Shown here piece after piece: positions 24,118 to 35,169 of a stretch of DNA of 64,000 nucleotides. How positions within the stretch are numbered: position 1 is the stretch's first letter; the number at the start of each line of letters is the position of its first letter. The notes beneath the pieces are model-generated. The model saw only the letters and a list, made by a program, of their open reading frames with translations, was not told where the DNA came from and ran no database searches. The stretch lies in the NCBI GenBank assembly GCA_000969725.1, contig JXSR01S019625.1; one strand, written 5' to 3'. A program made the position numbers and the translations under genes. This DNA comes from Ophiothrix spiculata. Taxonomy: Eukaryota > Echinodermata > Ophiuroidea > Amphilepidida > Ophiotrichidae.

Positions 24118-24450
24118 GGTGCGGAAGGTCCCGAGTTCGAACCCCGCTGGTGCCAAAAAAAGTTTTGAGTGTGCTTGAAATTCCCTTGGACAAGGAACTA
24201 ACTGCTACTTGTCTCGTGGAAACCCGTACGAAACTCGGGAAGCTGATCCGGGCAGCGATGGTACGTATGTGGGCTGATCAAGGTTCAGCGCCCCTAGAGG
24301 TTGTCGCAGAACCTGAAATGATGCTTGGTGTGGAATGGAGTTTACTTGGGCCACAGTGGTCAGTGAACACCTGTAAAGTGTGCAGAGGCCGAGTGGAATT
24401 ACAAATCTGGGAGGCATAGCGCACTATAAATGCCCAGTATTTATTTTATT
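24118..24450 (+). mobile_element. tRNA-derived SINE, 3' part with B box and tail
   Basis: After the duplicated GGTGCGGA the SINE resumes with AGGTCCCGAGTTCGAACCCC, a canonical Pol III B box, then a non-tRNA body (GGACAAGGAACTAACTGC, CGAAACTCGGGAAGCTGATC). It closes with GCGCACTATAAATGCCCAGT before a T-rich tail. Removing the hAT and one TSD restores normal A-box to B-box spacing. The open frame here (24063-24419) is not a gene. Confidence 0.85.
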
Positions 24451-25029
24451 TTTATTTTACTTCAAACACAGTTCTGCATTGTTCCTTCGCTGATTGTAAA
24501 TTATATCATATTTATAAAATTACATCTCAACGTAGCATGGTTTGGAACACTTAAATGTCCATCTTATTGTACAGATGAAAAACAAAAAGAAGAGCACGCA
24601 AAACACTTTGAAATTTTCGTTTAACCTATTGGATCACATTGCTTGTACAAATATAAACGCAAGAAGTAAATAAAATAGATATAATCATCATAATATACGT
24701 TTTTCACAAAAATGTTTCTATACAACATTGGGCTTTGTGCCATCCAATTTAACCACTCCAATCAAAAGATTTGAAGAATTTACGAAACCCCTTCAAATCT
24801 ACTTTGGTCTAAATTTGTGAGAGTAAATAAACGAGATGCGTTTAAAATAAAGAAAATGTGATGACTAAATTAGAGGGCATTCAATCCAAACAATCCTTAC
24901 TACAGCTAGTGCCTAAGTCGTACGCAAATTACTTTATAAGGAGCAATTTTTTTTTTTGATCTGGAAAAATAAAGCAACAACTTGATAGCGATATATTTTT
25001 TTCTTGATGTGACGGATAAGGTCAGACTT
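24451..25029. other. Intergenic, no feature seen
   Basis: AT-rich sequence without recognisable coding or repeat structure. Confidence 0.5.
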
Positions 25030-25032
25030 TAA

Positions 25033-25460
25033 GGTCCGTATGCACAAAAGAGGTTTAAGGGTTAGACCAGGTTTAAAGGTAGACCTGGTTTAAGTCAAAT
25101 TTTGTATCACAGCTAAATATATTTTCTTCAACCAATATTTAATCATATTTTGTGTTGTTTGTAAATTTTTGATTGAATCTTCCATATTTTGCATTTGCTT
25201 CAAAAGGTTCTTTTATGGCAGTAGTAAGTTTGACTTAGACCCGGTCTAACTTTAAACCGGTGTAATGAAATACAGCGTCCGTGTGACTGAAATGTCCTAG
25301 CTACTATTAATTTGTGTAGAACGTACTTGTACATGTGCGATCAATAAATCATCGATTGCGACTTATTCCGTGTAGTTCAATTAGACCCGGACTCCTGGTT
25401 TGGGGGACACTCAGTCTCATTACACCGGTCTAATTCTTAAACCTCTTGTGCATACGGACC
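25033..25460. mobile_element. TAA-flanked MITE (Harbinger-like)
   Basis: Left end GGTCCGTATGCACAAAAGAG, right end CTCTTGTGCATACGGACC, flanked by TAA (25030-25032 and 25461-25463). A 3-bp TWA duplication is typical of PIF/Harbinger. The TIR continues as GTTTAAG...TTAGACC. Part of the interior reappears inverted at 44498-44640. Confidence 0.85.
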
Positions 25461-25463
25461 TAA

Positions 25464-26380
25464 GTCGCTATAATTAAAAAGGGGGTTAATGCAAATAAAC
25501 AATTATTAAATGAATCTGTCACTTCTGTTCGGACAGTCCTGCAGGCAGTTGTGTTTTAGAAGACAATTTCCACAAGAAAGAGTCCAAAGAGTATTGGCAA
25601 TGAAAAATGACAACCAATAATACTTAAAAGTAGGTATTTCGCTCTGGTGAAAATTTTAACATATACTTTTTCCATATTTAAATGGAGGGTCATCACTTGC
25701 ATAAAGCATTTGTAAAGTTTCATTTGCATACCTTGAGCCAAATTAATGCTACATTCAAAAAATGTGTCTGAGAGTAACCAATAGAAACACATAGGATATT
25801 TATTTTTGTTAACAAAATTTTCAGTAATTCAGCACTTTTTTGACCTTTTATTTAAACGAAACATAATATGGTCGTGAAAATTTATAGGGGTTATGAGAAA
25901 AATATGCCCTTTCATTTGGTATCAAAATCTCCAATTTGATTTTGTGAGTGAAAGGTGGTCAGAATACACACCTTTAAAAGTCTGAAGTCTTGACAGAAAC
26001 TTAGGACGAATCAGAAAATAGGGAAGTTTGAGAACTCACTCTGGCCTGTCAAGGGATGCCACAATGTCGAATCAGCCCTAAATAACAAGTTGCTTAATAT
26101 CGACTGATTTCTAATTAAATTGGATCGATCACACGAATTCGCTTGAAATGAATCGCTCTCTATTTTTGTTTTTGAGTTCACTTGGGTGTTCAGCTTTTCT
26201 AAAATTCTGTCCATTTTCAAATATTTGCTTGTTAGTTTGTTTGTTTGTTACCTCGTTAATTATAATGTATTATGTAATATATTAGTGTATTTAGATAAAT
26301 CTTGTGTTTGAATTAACTTTGTGCTAAATTTATGATAAATATTTAATTACTTGATATTATATGTATACAGATTAATTGTA
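25464..26380. other. Intergenic, no feature seen
   Basis: No supported gene. Two short minus-strand frames (25556-25792 and 26011-26220) carry no recognisable motif. Confidence 0.5.
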
Positions 26381-26608
26381 TCAATTCTTTTGCAACAAGT
26401 CATACAGAACAGCAGAAAGTGTATAGAGGAATGGGTTTATAGCCGACTTGATTGGCAATAGAAACGTCACAATCCACGAATAAACTGTTGGTGATACAAC
26501 GCTTCTTCCGCTTTGCACAAGAATAGATAAGATTATAATGGGCACCCAACATGCAACATCTGTAATAACAATAGCAGTCATTTTAATCGCTATTTTGATT
26601 TCATCAGA
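26381..26608 (-). pseudogene. GPCR fragment, TM6-TM7 (LGR/relaxin-receptor-like)
   Basis: The translated segment contains a TM6-like stretch with TDVACWVPII (the CWxP switch motif), an extracellular loop with SVVSPTVYSW, and TM7 with LLPIKSAINPFLYTL, which supplies the NPxxY motif. It stops about 12 residues later, at QKN. LPIxSAxNPxLYTL is typical of leucine-rich-repeat class A receptors (glycoprotein hormone, LGR and relaxin groups). Reading upstream, an in-frame stop lies at 26609-26611. I see neither TM5 nor the rest of the 7TM core, and no pyrimidine-rich acceptor. It is therefore either a terminal exon or, more likely, the remnant of a degraded receptor gene. Confidence 0.68.
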
Positions 26609-26611
26609 TCA

Positions 26612-27878
26612 TCAAATTTACCAAAGATACGATTGCAACATTCAAGCTATTCAACATTGTAAAGCACACGACGCATCTACTCTAAGATTCTCCATAGGCC
26701 ATTTTTTAACTTTCATACGGCAACCTCCATGTTAAAGACTTCTTCACCAGACTATTTGATGATTACAAACTTCAGTTGTTCTTGTCAACCTTGATATGAA
26801 CTTTACCGCGAGGATGATTCTCTATGGCCTTATTATGTTTAGATGGTTTTTCTGTTGATTATCGAACATATGAAGATATCAATCTCAAGTAAATATATAG
26901 ATCAATATTCTATTTTTGAATATTAGAAGCATTTTTATTCGCAGAAGTGTGATCATTTGCATTGGGTTTGCTTCCTGTTTCCTTGATTTTTTGGCGATTA
27001 ATCCACATTGCTCGAATTTGCTCTTTTCTCTGTGTGCCAGTCTACCAACAACTATTGACCGAGGCTCAGATAACACTGTCAACTTTGTTCTTGTTTCTCC
27101 TTGACTCTGTCTGCCCATCTTCACCAACTATTGATCATGACTCAGAAACCACTGCCCTCATCTAGCTAGATTGCCAATTTCTCCACAGGTCAGGATTAGC
27201 TACAATAGAAAATACAGAACCAAGAATTACTAGCTGATATTCTCTATATTACCACCAATTAATTCCTCTATTAATTATCTCTTTTTACTAATATGATCGT
27301 CAAATACTTATTGAACTACTCTTTTTACTGAAGACGTATAATCCATAATTGAATGTTTTAATTTTAGGTGCATATCTTGTAAGATTTGATAACTAGATAG
27401 TTACTACTCCAAGTTTTTCTACTTTACTATACTTTACATGATTATCTCCCAATGTTTTGTTTGAGTGGAAGCAATAAGACTGTTGTACACGGTTGCTCAT
27501 ATAGTTGGAATAAAAATATTTTTACCACTTTTTTATGTAAGGTCAGTTTATGATGAACATATCTGGAAACTTATGTTGCTTTTAGTCAGATTTGATAGGT
27601 AATCTTGTTGGGTGTGAAATGGAACTCCGAATGTGATCAATTTCTTCATGTACTGGTAAAGGGGCAACAACAAAAATGGACCAAAAAACGTGATTTTTAG
27701 GTCAAATTTGATTTGACCCCGCCTTTGACCCCATCACTTCTTAATTTAAGTTGAGTGGTCATATTGAATGTTTATCTGTAGTAGAGTGAGAATCATGTGA
27801 TTGAATGTCTTGGTCACGCATGATTGCGCCAAGAGAATGCTTGGAAGCAAAGTTCAAAATGATCCTCCAACGCCCCTC
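26612..27878. other. Intergenic, weak protein-like repeat only
   Basis: At 27035-27165 two imperfect copies of CCAACTATTGAYC...CTCAGA lie about 80 bp apart and read as TTIDRGSDNT and PTIDHDSETT in two frames. Nothing else is recognisable. Confidence 0.4.
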
Positions 27879-28549
27879 AAATTACAAAAATAGGGTTGTG
27901 ATGAACGTCGAATGGTCCCTGGCGGTACATGACATCTTCAAAACCTTTTAAGATATCATACACCACAAGCGCATTTTTGAAAATTGAGGGGCGTTGGAGG
28001 TTCATTTTGTACTTTGCTTTGTCAAATCAATGTTAATGTTAGAGTAGTTATTGAACTAACATGCTACTCTAGCATGCCCTCATCAATGCCTTTGGTCTTC
28101 CTATCACAGTTTTACTCTGTAAACAACTGTGTTTTTGCAACTTTTCCTTTATCTTCACTTTTCTCTTTTTATCGGGGGTGCATAAGGGAATTAAGAATAA
28201 AACTGCTTTTTATACTCTGTGCTCATAAATTACTATGCACCTAGTATGATAACCTACAAACCACATGAACTGTGCACATAGTTATTAGGCACGACTGTGA
28301 AACGTTTCCGATAGAGCTATCGGATTCCGATAGACATATGACATTGTTTTTCTCATAAGCAAGATAATTTTTAATCATTTTGTTTGATAAATATCATTAT
28401 TTTACTGTGTGGGACTGATTGAAGAATAAAAATGGATCAAACTATTTTCACATTTTCTGGTACTGATGTATATTCTATCGTAAACACTTGTCGGAATCCG
28501 ATAACTCTGTCGTATTTATAACACAGTTGCGCCTTAGACTTAATTTTTA
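27879..28549. repeat. Tandem duplication, unit 1 (interrupted by a MITE)
   Basis: The segment 27879-28287, continuing at 28534-28549, is repeated almost identically at 28554-28975. Differences in the compared stretch are a few single bases (for example CCTATCACAG against CCTGTCACAG). A 246-bp MITE splits the end of unit 1. The 86-codon open frames in the two units are the same sequence and carry no recognisable domain. Confidence 0.9.
28288..28533. mobile_element. TTA-flanked MITE inside the duplication
   Basis: Left end GGCACGACTGTG, right end CACAGTTGCGCC, flanked by TTA on both sides (28285-28287 and 28534-28536). Inner arms contain TATCGGATTCCGATAG and TCGGAATCCGATAA. Unit 2 of the duplication retains the uninserted sequence GTTATTAGACTTAATTTTT, so the empty site is directly visible. 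The 3-bp TTA duplication suggests a Harbinger-like element. Confidence 0.92.
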
Positions 28550-28553
28550 CAAA

Positions 28554-28975
28554 AAATTACAAAAATAGGGTTGTGATGAACGTCGAATGGTCCCTGGCGG
28601 TACATGACATCTTCAAAACCTTTTAAGATATCATACACCACAAGCGCATTTTTGAAAATTGAGGGGCGTTGGAGGTTCATTTTGTACTTTGCTTTGTCAA
28701 ATCAATGTTAATGTTAGAGTAGTTATTGAACTAACATGCTACTCTAGCATGCCCTCATCAATGCCTTTGGTCTTCCTGTCACAGTTTTACTCTGTAAACA
28801 ACTGTGTTTTTGCAACTTTTCCTTTATCTTCACTTTTCTCTTTTTATCGGGGGTGCATAAGTGAATTAAGAATAAAACTGCTTTTCATACTCTGTGCTCA
28901 TAAATTACTATGCACCTAGTATGATAACCTACAAACCACATGAACTGTGCACATAGTTATTAGACTTAATTTTTA
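28554..28975. repeat. Tandem duplication, unit 2 (empty site)
   Basis: Near-identical second copy of the unit starting at 27879. It runs uninterrupted through GTTATTAGACTTAATTTTTA, the pre-insertion state of the MITE in unit 1. Confidence 0.9.
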
Positions 28976-30400
28976 ATGCCTGTTAAATGGCTGCTGCTAC
29001 CGGTACCATCTTTTTATATTTTGAAATACATACCCGTCAAGACTGAATTTCTTTGACTGAGAATGCCACTATTTATTAGCTTATCTACTTGCACCTCAAC
29101 TGTTATCAATTCAATCGAAGAAACAGACCAATTCAAATCAGCCGTCCAACCTTACATTATGCATCAGCCAAACAAAGATCTAGCAACCAATCTACATAAA
29201 ACTTTGAACTGCACAACCCTACTCGTTTTGCCCCTTTAGGGATGTTAAGTAGTATAGAACCAGAACCAGAAATGTCATACTTGAAATTTGGTTTATATAA
29301 CCTGGAATCCTTTGATATTTTTTGATTGTAGCATCTACTTCACCAAATTGTACATACAATCTGCTAACTTTACTGCCAATAATGACAATTCCAGCTCAAG
29401 TATGCTCTATTAATAATACAATTTGCCACTCCTACACATTAGGTGATGACACCTGTGCACTAATTTATTCTCTTACTATTGTGGATCTTCCAAAAGAGGC
29501 CAATTATGAGCAACTGCTATCGACATACCCGTACCAACTGATGATTTAGAACAAAAATTGACATTTACAGATTAATTAGATTGATCTCACATGCTTATTC
29601 TTGATTTCCAATTTCTGATTTTTGACATTCATATGCTGCCAAGATGATGTTTTTTGTTTTCCTCCATCATCTATTCCATATAACAGGCACTTATCAAGAG
29701 TAGATAGCTATTCTGCATGTATCAAACCAAATAGGAATATTACCATTTTGTCAGAGACTCATATTTTACCTAACACTTTAATTGACCTTAAAAAGAACAA
29801 ACAAAGCAAATATACCACAACATTATGTTAGAACAAGCAAAATATCTGGCTATTTTTGCATAATTTTACCCAAAGGGTTTAATCTAACTGTATGCATTCC
29901 GCTTCCTATACTTGCTCTCACATGCATTTAAAAGTGCGCATTGCCACTAAATTCATAATATGACCCTACAATAACTTTTAGATTTAATAATTATGTTAAA
30001 ATAAACCAGCGCTTAAACAAAAAATGGTTGGCCAAAATCCCACTTTCTTTTAAAGAGATTAAATTAATTGCAAAACAATTGCATTTTCAACATAAATTAA
30101 AATTATTTATAAGAAGCATAATTTGGCCCATCTTAATATGCTAATGACGGGTATAATGTTGTCGTTGATGTTGTTGGTATCGTCGTCGCTGCTGTTGTTA
30201 TTATTGTTGTTGTTCTTGTTCTTGTTCTTTATTGTACTGGTTAGAACTTAAGCACATACGTATAAATATTTAGAATGAATAACAATAAACTGTTGGCTGA
30301 AGTCGATATTTTACGTGTGTTAATTATATTTGATAGTAACTCTTGACCAGAGCGTCGAAAAGACATATACCTAAAAGCATACCACAAATTCAGTCCACAG
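28976..30400. other. Intergenic with low-complexity GTT tract
   Basis: No gene recognised; plus-strand frames at 29322-29549 and 29622-29831 show no domain. A GTT/GTC-rich degenerate trinucleotide tract lies at about 30155-30228. Confidence 0.5.
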
Positions 30401-30428
30401 CAATGTTATCAAGATCCTACTCGGCTGG

Positions 30429-30461
30429 TGTCGCCGCTTCGCGGCGACACCAGCCTCGTTG
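30429..30461. repeat. Perfect GC-rich hairpin
   Basis: GGCTGGTGTCGCCGC, loop TTC, then GCGGCGACACCAGCC: a 15-bp perfect stem in AT-rich surroundings. GATCCTACT upstream (30412) and AGTAGGATC downstream (about 30529) form an outer inverted pair. CTAA lies about 15 bases after the stem, so a Helitron 3' end is one possibility, but this is not established. Confidence 0.75.
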
Positions 30462-30694
30462 CTTAGTCACTAAACTGGGTAGATCTGTGGATTTAATTGG
30501 TCACTGACAGAGGGTAGGTAGATTAGTAGTAGGATCTAGGCAAGATCTGATTTGATAGAAGCCTATAGTTCATGAATATTCCAAGATAAACAATTTTCTA
30601 TGATTTCAGAAACAAACACATACTTGTGCGTTTGGATAAAGAAGACCAATGGTCCATTACCTACCCATTGATACCAAAACCAAGTTTACAGGGA

Positions 30695-31391
30695 TTTTGG
30701 TTAATCGTCGGTACCGATATTTGCCTTATCAGTTCTGATTCGGTATCGGTAAAAATGTCAACTTACTGATTATATAAACCGATTACTAGTTTAAGTAAGC
30801 GACTCGTTTATTAATATAAGCCTATTATTCCTGGTAGAATTAACAACATGCTAATAACATAACAATATTATAGGTCGTAAAATTTGTGAAAACGTTATAT
30901 ATAACATGATGACGCACTTCATAAATTTGCTTATTTAATCATTGAATGATTATGTTATTTTATGGGGAAAAAATTTAGCGCTTGTAAATTATTCATAAGC
31001 TAGTTACATGCTGTCGTGTAATCACGTATGTCAAAATTAGCAAATTAGCAAAATATTTTTTAAATAATCCATTCTTCGCAAATCGGTGTCGCTGGTTGGA
31101 AAATTTGATACATTCCGACCTCAAATCGATGAGACGGTGTGCCAAAAATTATTAAAACAAATATAGAATACAACACATAAAACCCCAAATTTAGATTTTT
31201 AAAATGTAAAACCTCGCATTTTTACTACAAGTATTTACACCATTACAAACAGGATACGTCAGTGCATGGTTCGTTTTCAAGTCTGTTCACATCGTGAAAG
31301 AATTAATCGGTATCCGTTACGGTATCTGCCGATTATCTCATCAAGTAATCGGTAATCGGTATCGGTTAAAATGCCTATCGGTGCATCACTA
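30695..31391. mobile_element. Element with CGGTATCGGT subterminal repeats (hAT-like)
   Basis: The right end, reverse-complemented, begins TAGTGATGCACCGATAGG and then carries ACCGATACCGATTACC repeats. The left side shows TCGGTACCGATATTTGCC and TTCGGTATCGGTAAAAATG. Known hAT-type MITEs in animals often end in TGCACCGAT with such subterminal repeats. I could not fix the left edge or a TSD. Confidence 0.6.
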
Positions 31392-31492
31392 GACTACATT
31401 TTGGTTCAACTTGTTCAAAGGCAACAAGTATTTCTACATAATCACGACAGCAATAGCCTCAGTATGAATATAACAATCATTCACGATTAGAT

Positions 31493-31930
31493 AATGTGTG
31501 ATGGCTTACCCGGAAAAGGGGGACTTTGCGACAGAACACTTTTCAAGAAACTGATGAAAATAGGCAGCAAAATAAATATAAGAAGAAGAATTTCATGCAG
31601 ATGTTTCTGTTGTAACGTTTGATCGCTTTAATTAATTTCAGCAAGTAAGGTCCCTGGAGAAAATCGAGTACAATTCTAGTACAAGATTGGAATGTGTACA
31701 TTTGGAACATCATTCGAGTACAATTCTAGTACAGATTTTTTGTACTAGAATTGTACTTAAATAATTTGCCCTCAAATGATGTTCCAAATATGCACATTCC
31801 AATCTTGTACTAGAATTGTGCTCGATTTTTACCAGGGTGTCATTTTAAAGCTCAGAAAATGCAGAGATCAAATCAAAATTGATATCATCTGTAAAGTTAG
31901 ACTAAAGTTCCCCCTTTTTGGTTCACAAAT
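31493..31930. mobile_element. MITE family A, copy 3, carrying a nested foldback
   Basis: Left end ATGTGTGATGGCTTACCC followed by GGAAAAGGGGGACTTTGCG; right side AAGTTCCCCCTTTTTGGTTCAC. The interior is split between GCAAGTAAGGT and GTCATTTTAAAGC by the element at 31652-31837; copies at 6812 and 62808 have these words joined or nearly joined. Confidence 0.78.
31652..31837. mobile_element. GAGTACAATTCTAGTAC foldback nested in MITE family A
   Basis: Begins CCCTGGAGAAAATCGAG and ends CTCGATTTTTACCAGGG, with GATTGGAATGTGTACATTTG and its inverted partner inside. The 186-bp unit interrupts the older element, whose sequence resumes immediately after it. The target duplication is at most 1-3 bp (T or GGT), which does not settle the superfamily. 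Confidence 0.85.
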
Positions 31931-33815
31931 AATCAATTTTACTTGGATTTCCCTGTCACGTATAACTGACTCAATTGCTTTGATAGGGCCGTAGCTTTCA
32001 TTCCTCAAAAAAACGTATTGCTGTATACATATATTATAGAAAATAAACATAAAATCACAATAAAAGTACAAACATCACATGTTATTCCCATAGGGAATCC
32101 CCAAACTCACCCACCTGCGATGTCGATTACTCACTCCGTAAATATTCCACTTCCCTACAGGTACTGTAAACCAGTGTGATAAGGTGAATATTATTTGTGA
32201 ACACCTGGGATTACACACGATCACCTCGCGGCCATTTTGACTTCTGTCATTACCAATGTTAACCAAATATATTATCATAAGTGAGTATTGCAATGCTACC
32301 TACCGGTGTAAACAAAATATAATGAATGCCGCTAACTGCTTTAATAACTAAACACGAGTAAATAATAGCTTTGAACTTTTAAGAATTGTTGCACCTTTAT
32401 TATCAAATTAACGCTAACCAAATTAATGCTCTTGCATTTATTTTTCAATCATAAATTTATCATAAAAAAATCAATTCGTAACCCTCCGTACGTAAATGAT
32501 ACCACATATTGCTCTCAAAATTTATAAACTTTTAATTAAAATTTTATATCGCATATTATAAACAAAATTATCAAATGATATTTTTTTTCTTTCTTTGTCA
32601 ATTTAGATATTTTTAGATATCTTTCAAAGTTTTAAAAGATCTCAAAAACGTCCTCATCATTATTGATAAATGACTTCTGGTAATTTGTAACATACAGTAA
32701 CAGTTTAAGGAAGTTATATTTCTTAAAATGTGGCAAAATTATAACAATACACAATCGTCACTACGTCAGCAAAATAATAGCTAGTGTCGTTTTCAACATT
32801 ATTTACATAAAGCTTTAATTAACAAAAACATAAGCAACAACTGTCTTTCCGACCTAATATAACGTCAACCATTTATGCTTTATGTTACATGAGTTGAATA
32901 GAATTTGTCCTAAATCTGGTTTTCTGCATAGAAAATAGTTGTTTTATTTTTTATCGCAATATACGGTATCATTGGTTGCGTTTAATTTTTGTTGAATATA
33001 CATTGTCCTTAATAATATAATTTCATTTTTATTTATTATTTCATTTCTGCATATTCAAAATATTGAAGTTTTGACGACATGTATTTAAAATATTTAAATC
33101 ATCGCTCTTTGCTTGATGGAACCTTAAAAACTGAAACAGATGTAATTGCAAAAAGATTTAGATATTAGAATTTTAAAAGTTAATTCGTGCTTTTAGTCAT
33201 AAATAAAATCAGTTGGATCAATTTGTTTTAATTTTTAAGGACACGTTTCCCGGGCACGTTTCTAATAATTTCATATTAATTTCCTATTACTAGAATTGTG
33301 CTGTTCTTGAAAAAAATGAATGGAGTATTGCCATTGAATGGGAACATTTTGTCAAAAAGACACAATCTACACCTCACTCTAACGATTTCATTCTTTTTTC
33401 TCAATCAATCTTTTGGAATTTACTCGGAATGTCAGAATTCTTTTTGTGTAGTAAGGTTGTTTTTTGATAAGAACACAAGATATGGTCCAGTCAGTAGGTA
33501 AAAACAAACACTGCTGTAATCAGAGCAAAATGAGTGTGTCTTAGACTACAATTTGGACACGGGTGTCTGGTGCCTAAAGGCAAGTTACCTGCACAGTTAA
33601 ATGATCGCAAACGGAAACAAAACCTGCTGGTGTTTGATAAACAGGTCGCTTGATCGGAAAGGTTTAAATGGTATATGTTCATGATGTTGGTAGGCAGGCA
33701 TTAAGTATTCGTGACTTACAACAGTATTATACTTGATTGATAAGAATTGATTAGAAAAAATATTGTGTCGTGTATGATTGGAAACAAAATTGCTTCTTCT
33801 AATAGTTAAAGGTGG
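31931..33815. other. Intergenic, no feature seen
   Basis: AT-rich sequence with short incidental frames and no recognisable gene or delimited repeat. Confidence 0.5.
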
Positions 33816-33819
33816 TTAA

Positions 33820-34177
33820 AGGTGCAATTCATGATTCTGATTAGATGGCAACCTCCACTGTTTTTCAGCTAAATAACAAGAAGAGTACAATACAAATGCA
33901 TGCTGAAAATTTCACTTGATTCCAACCATTCGTTATCAAGTTACAAGGTTTTTAGCATTTCCAACATACCCATAGACTACTGTGTTGTAATTATTGTCGG
34001 GGCCCCGACAGTAATTAAAAAATGACACATTTTCTCACTTTTCTCAAAAATGCAAGCAGATTTGAAGGAATGGTTTGGTAGTTGTAACCTACACCAGTCA
34101 AGGATTCTTTCTAACTAAAAAACTCAATTTTGATAGAGGTGACCTTGAGGATGAAAAGTGGATCATGAATTGCCACT
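33820..34177. mobile_element. TTAA-flanked transposon 4
   Basis: Left end AGGTGCAATTCATGAT, right end ATCATGAATTGCCACT, flanked by TTAA at 33816-33819 and 34178-34181. The interior holds GGGGCCCCGAC near 33999 and no coding frame. It spans 358 bp. Confidence 0.85.
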
Positions 34178-34375
34178 TTAATATGCTAGAAACAATAAAA
34201 TAGAAGACCCCTTTTAATTTTCGTTTATTTCTTAGCATAGGGTCCGTGCTCTATTCTATTTGTATATAACCATTTTTTGGACTTCAGCGGGTGCCTTTGG
34301 CTGTTTTTAAGTTTGCTGCATCTGTGTACTCTTTTCTCTTTTAAGCAACATGGTATACGTAGTTTTAGCTTGAGC

Positions 34376-34500
34376 TCCTTGCAATTGCACAACACACAAA
34401 GTATTCAAGAAAAGGCATTTCATACCAATGTTAATATATTATTGGATTAACATTGATATGAAGTGCTATTTCTTGAATACTTCATTTGTTCAATTGCAAG
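34376..34500. mobile_element. Palindromic insertion with TTGCAATTG ends
   Basis: CTTGCAATTG with AAGTATTCAAGAAAAGGCAT on the left folds onto ATGAAGTGCTATTTCTTGAA with CAATTGCAAG on the right; the centre is CCAATGTTAATATATTATTG. It is immediately followed by LINE-like coding sequence. Confidence 0.75.
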
Positions 34501-34504
34501 ACTG

Positions 34505-34600
34505 GAAAATCCTCTCCCATTTATGCAATCTCTTCACTGGCTACCAATCACAAAACGGATTCAAAGCTCAAGTAGAAACTAAGATTACCATTATCGACCA
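34505..34600 (+). mobile_element. LINE reverse-transcriptase C-terminal fragment
   Basis: The frame through 34530-34565 reads SLHWLPITKRIQ, matching the LHWLPxxxRI signature near the C-terminal end of CR1/L2/RTE-type LINE polymerases. It is truncated on both sides. The same signature occurs in the larger fragment at 54600-55560. Confidence 0.65.
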
Positions 34601-35169
34601 TTACAGATGACAGGAAAATACTTATCCTAAAACTTGAACAACAAAAACAGCAAGACCAGCTATACGCAGTGTGGTTTCAACAAGGAGACAGCGCCACCGG
34701 CGGTAACAGTAAGGCAGTTCTTCTTATCGCAATCATCTTTTTGAGCATGTCAGTTAAGGTTTCGTGATTTCATTTTACATTAAAACACCTGGGTAAAAAA
34801 TGAAATATTCCGCTCCATGCAGGACATTACCTTAAGGGTCATTCACCTTACAATGGACAAAGTATTTGTTAAAAGGAAAAACTCAGAGCTGGAACGCAAT
34901 AAAAAAAATTCGAAGATATTTGGATTTCTATACAAATTATAGGTACAAATGTATTCATAATTATCTGCACTGATCACAAGTGTTTTCATGTTCATGATTC
35001 TAGGTAGTTAGGTCTTTTAATTACTAATTTATGACAAATATTGACTTTTTTACACAGATGACAAATCCATCATTTTTTTGCATAAAGATTCAGATTGACA
35101 TGCGGATTATGGTAGTAACTGACTCCAGGGAAGAATTGAACCAATTTTGGGACAAAAAAATCAATATTT

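Noticed and set aside
24063-24419. 118-codon plus-strand frame with GC-rich composition
   Set aside because: Spans the hAT end and SINE body; the sequence is explained by Pol III SINE structure, not by a protein gene.
27984-28919. Two identical 86-codon frames that look like a duplicated gene
   Set aside because: They are the same non-coding stretch inside the tandem duplication; identity reflects recent duplication, and no domain or splice context supports coding.
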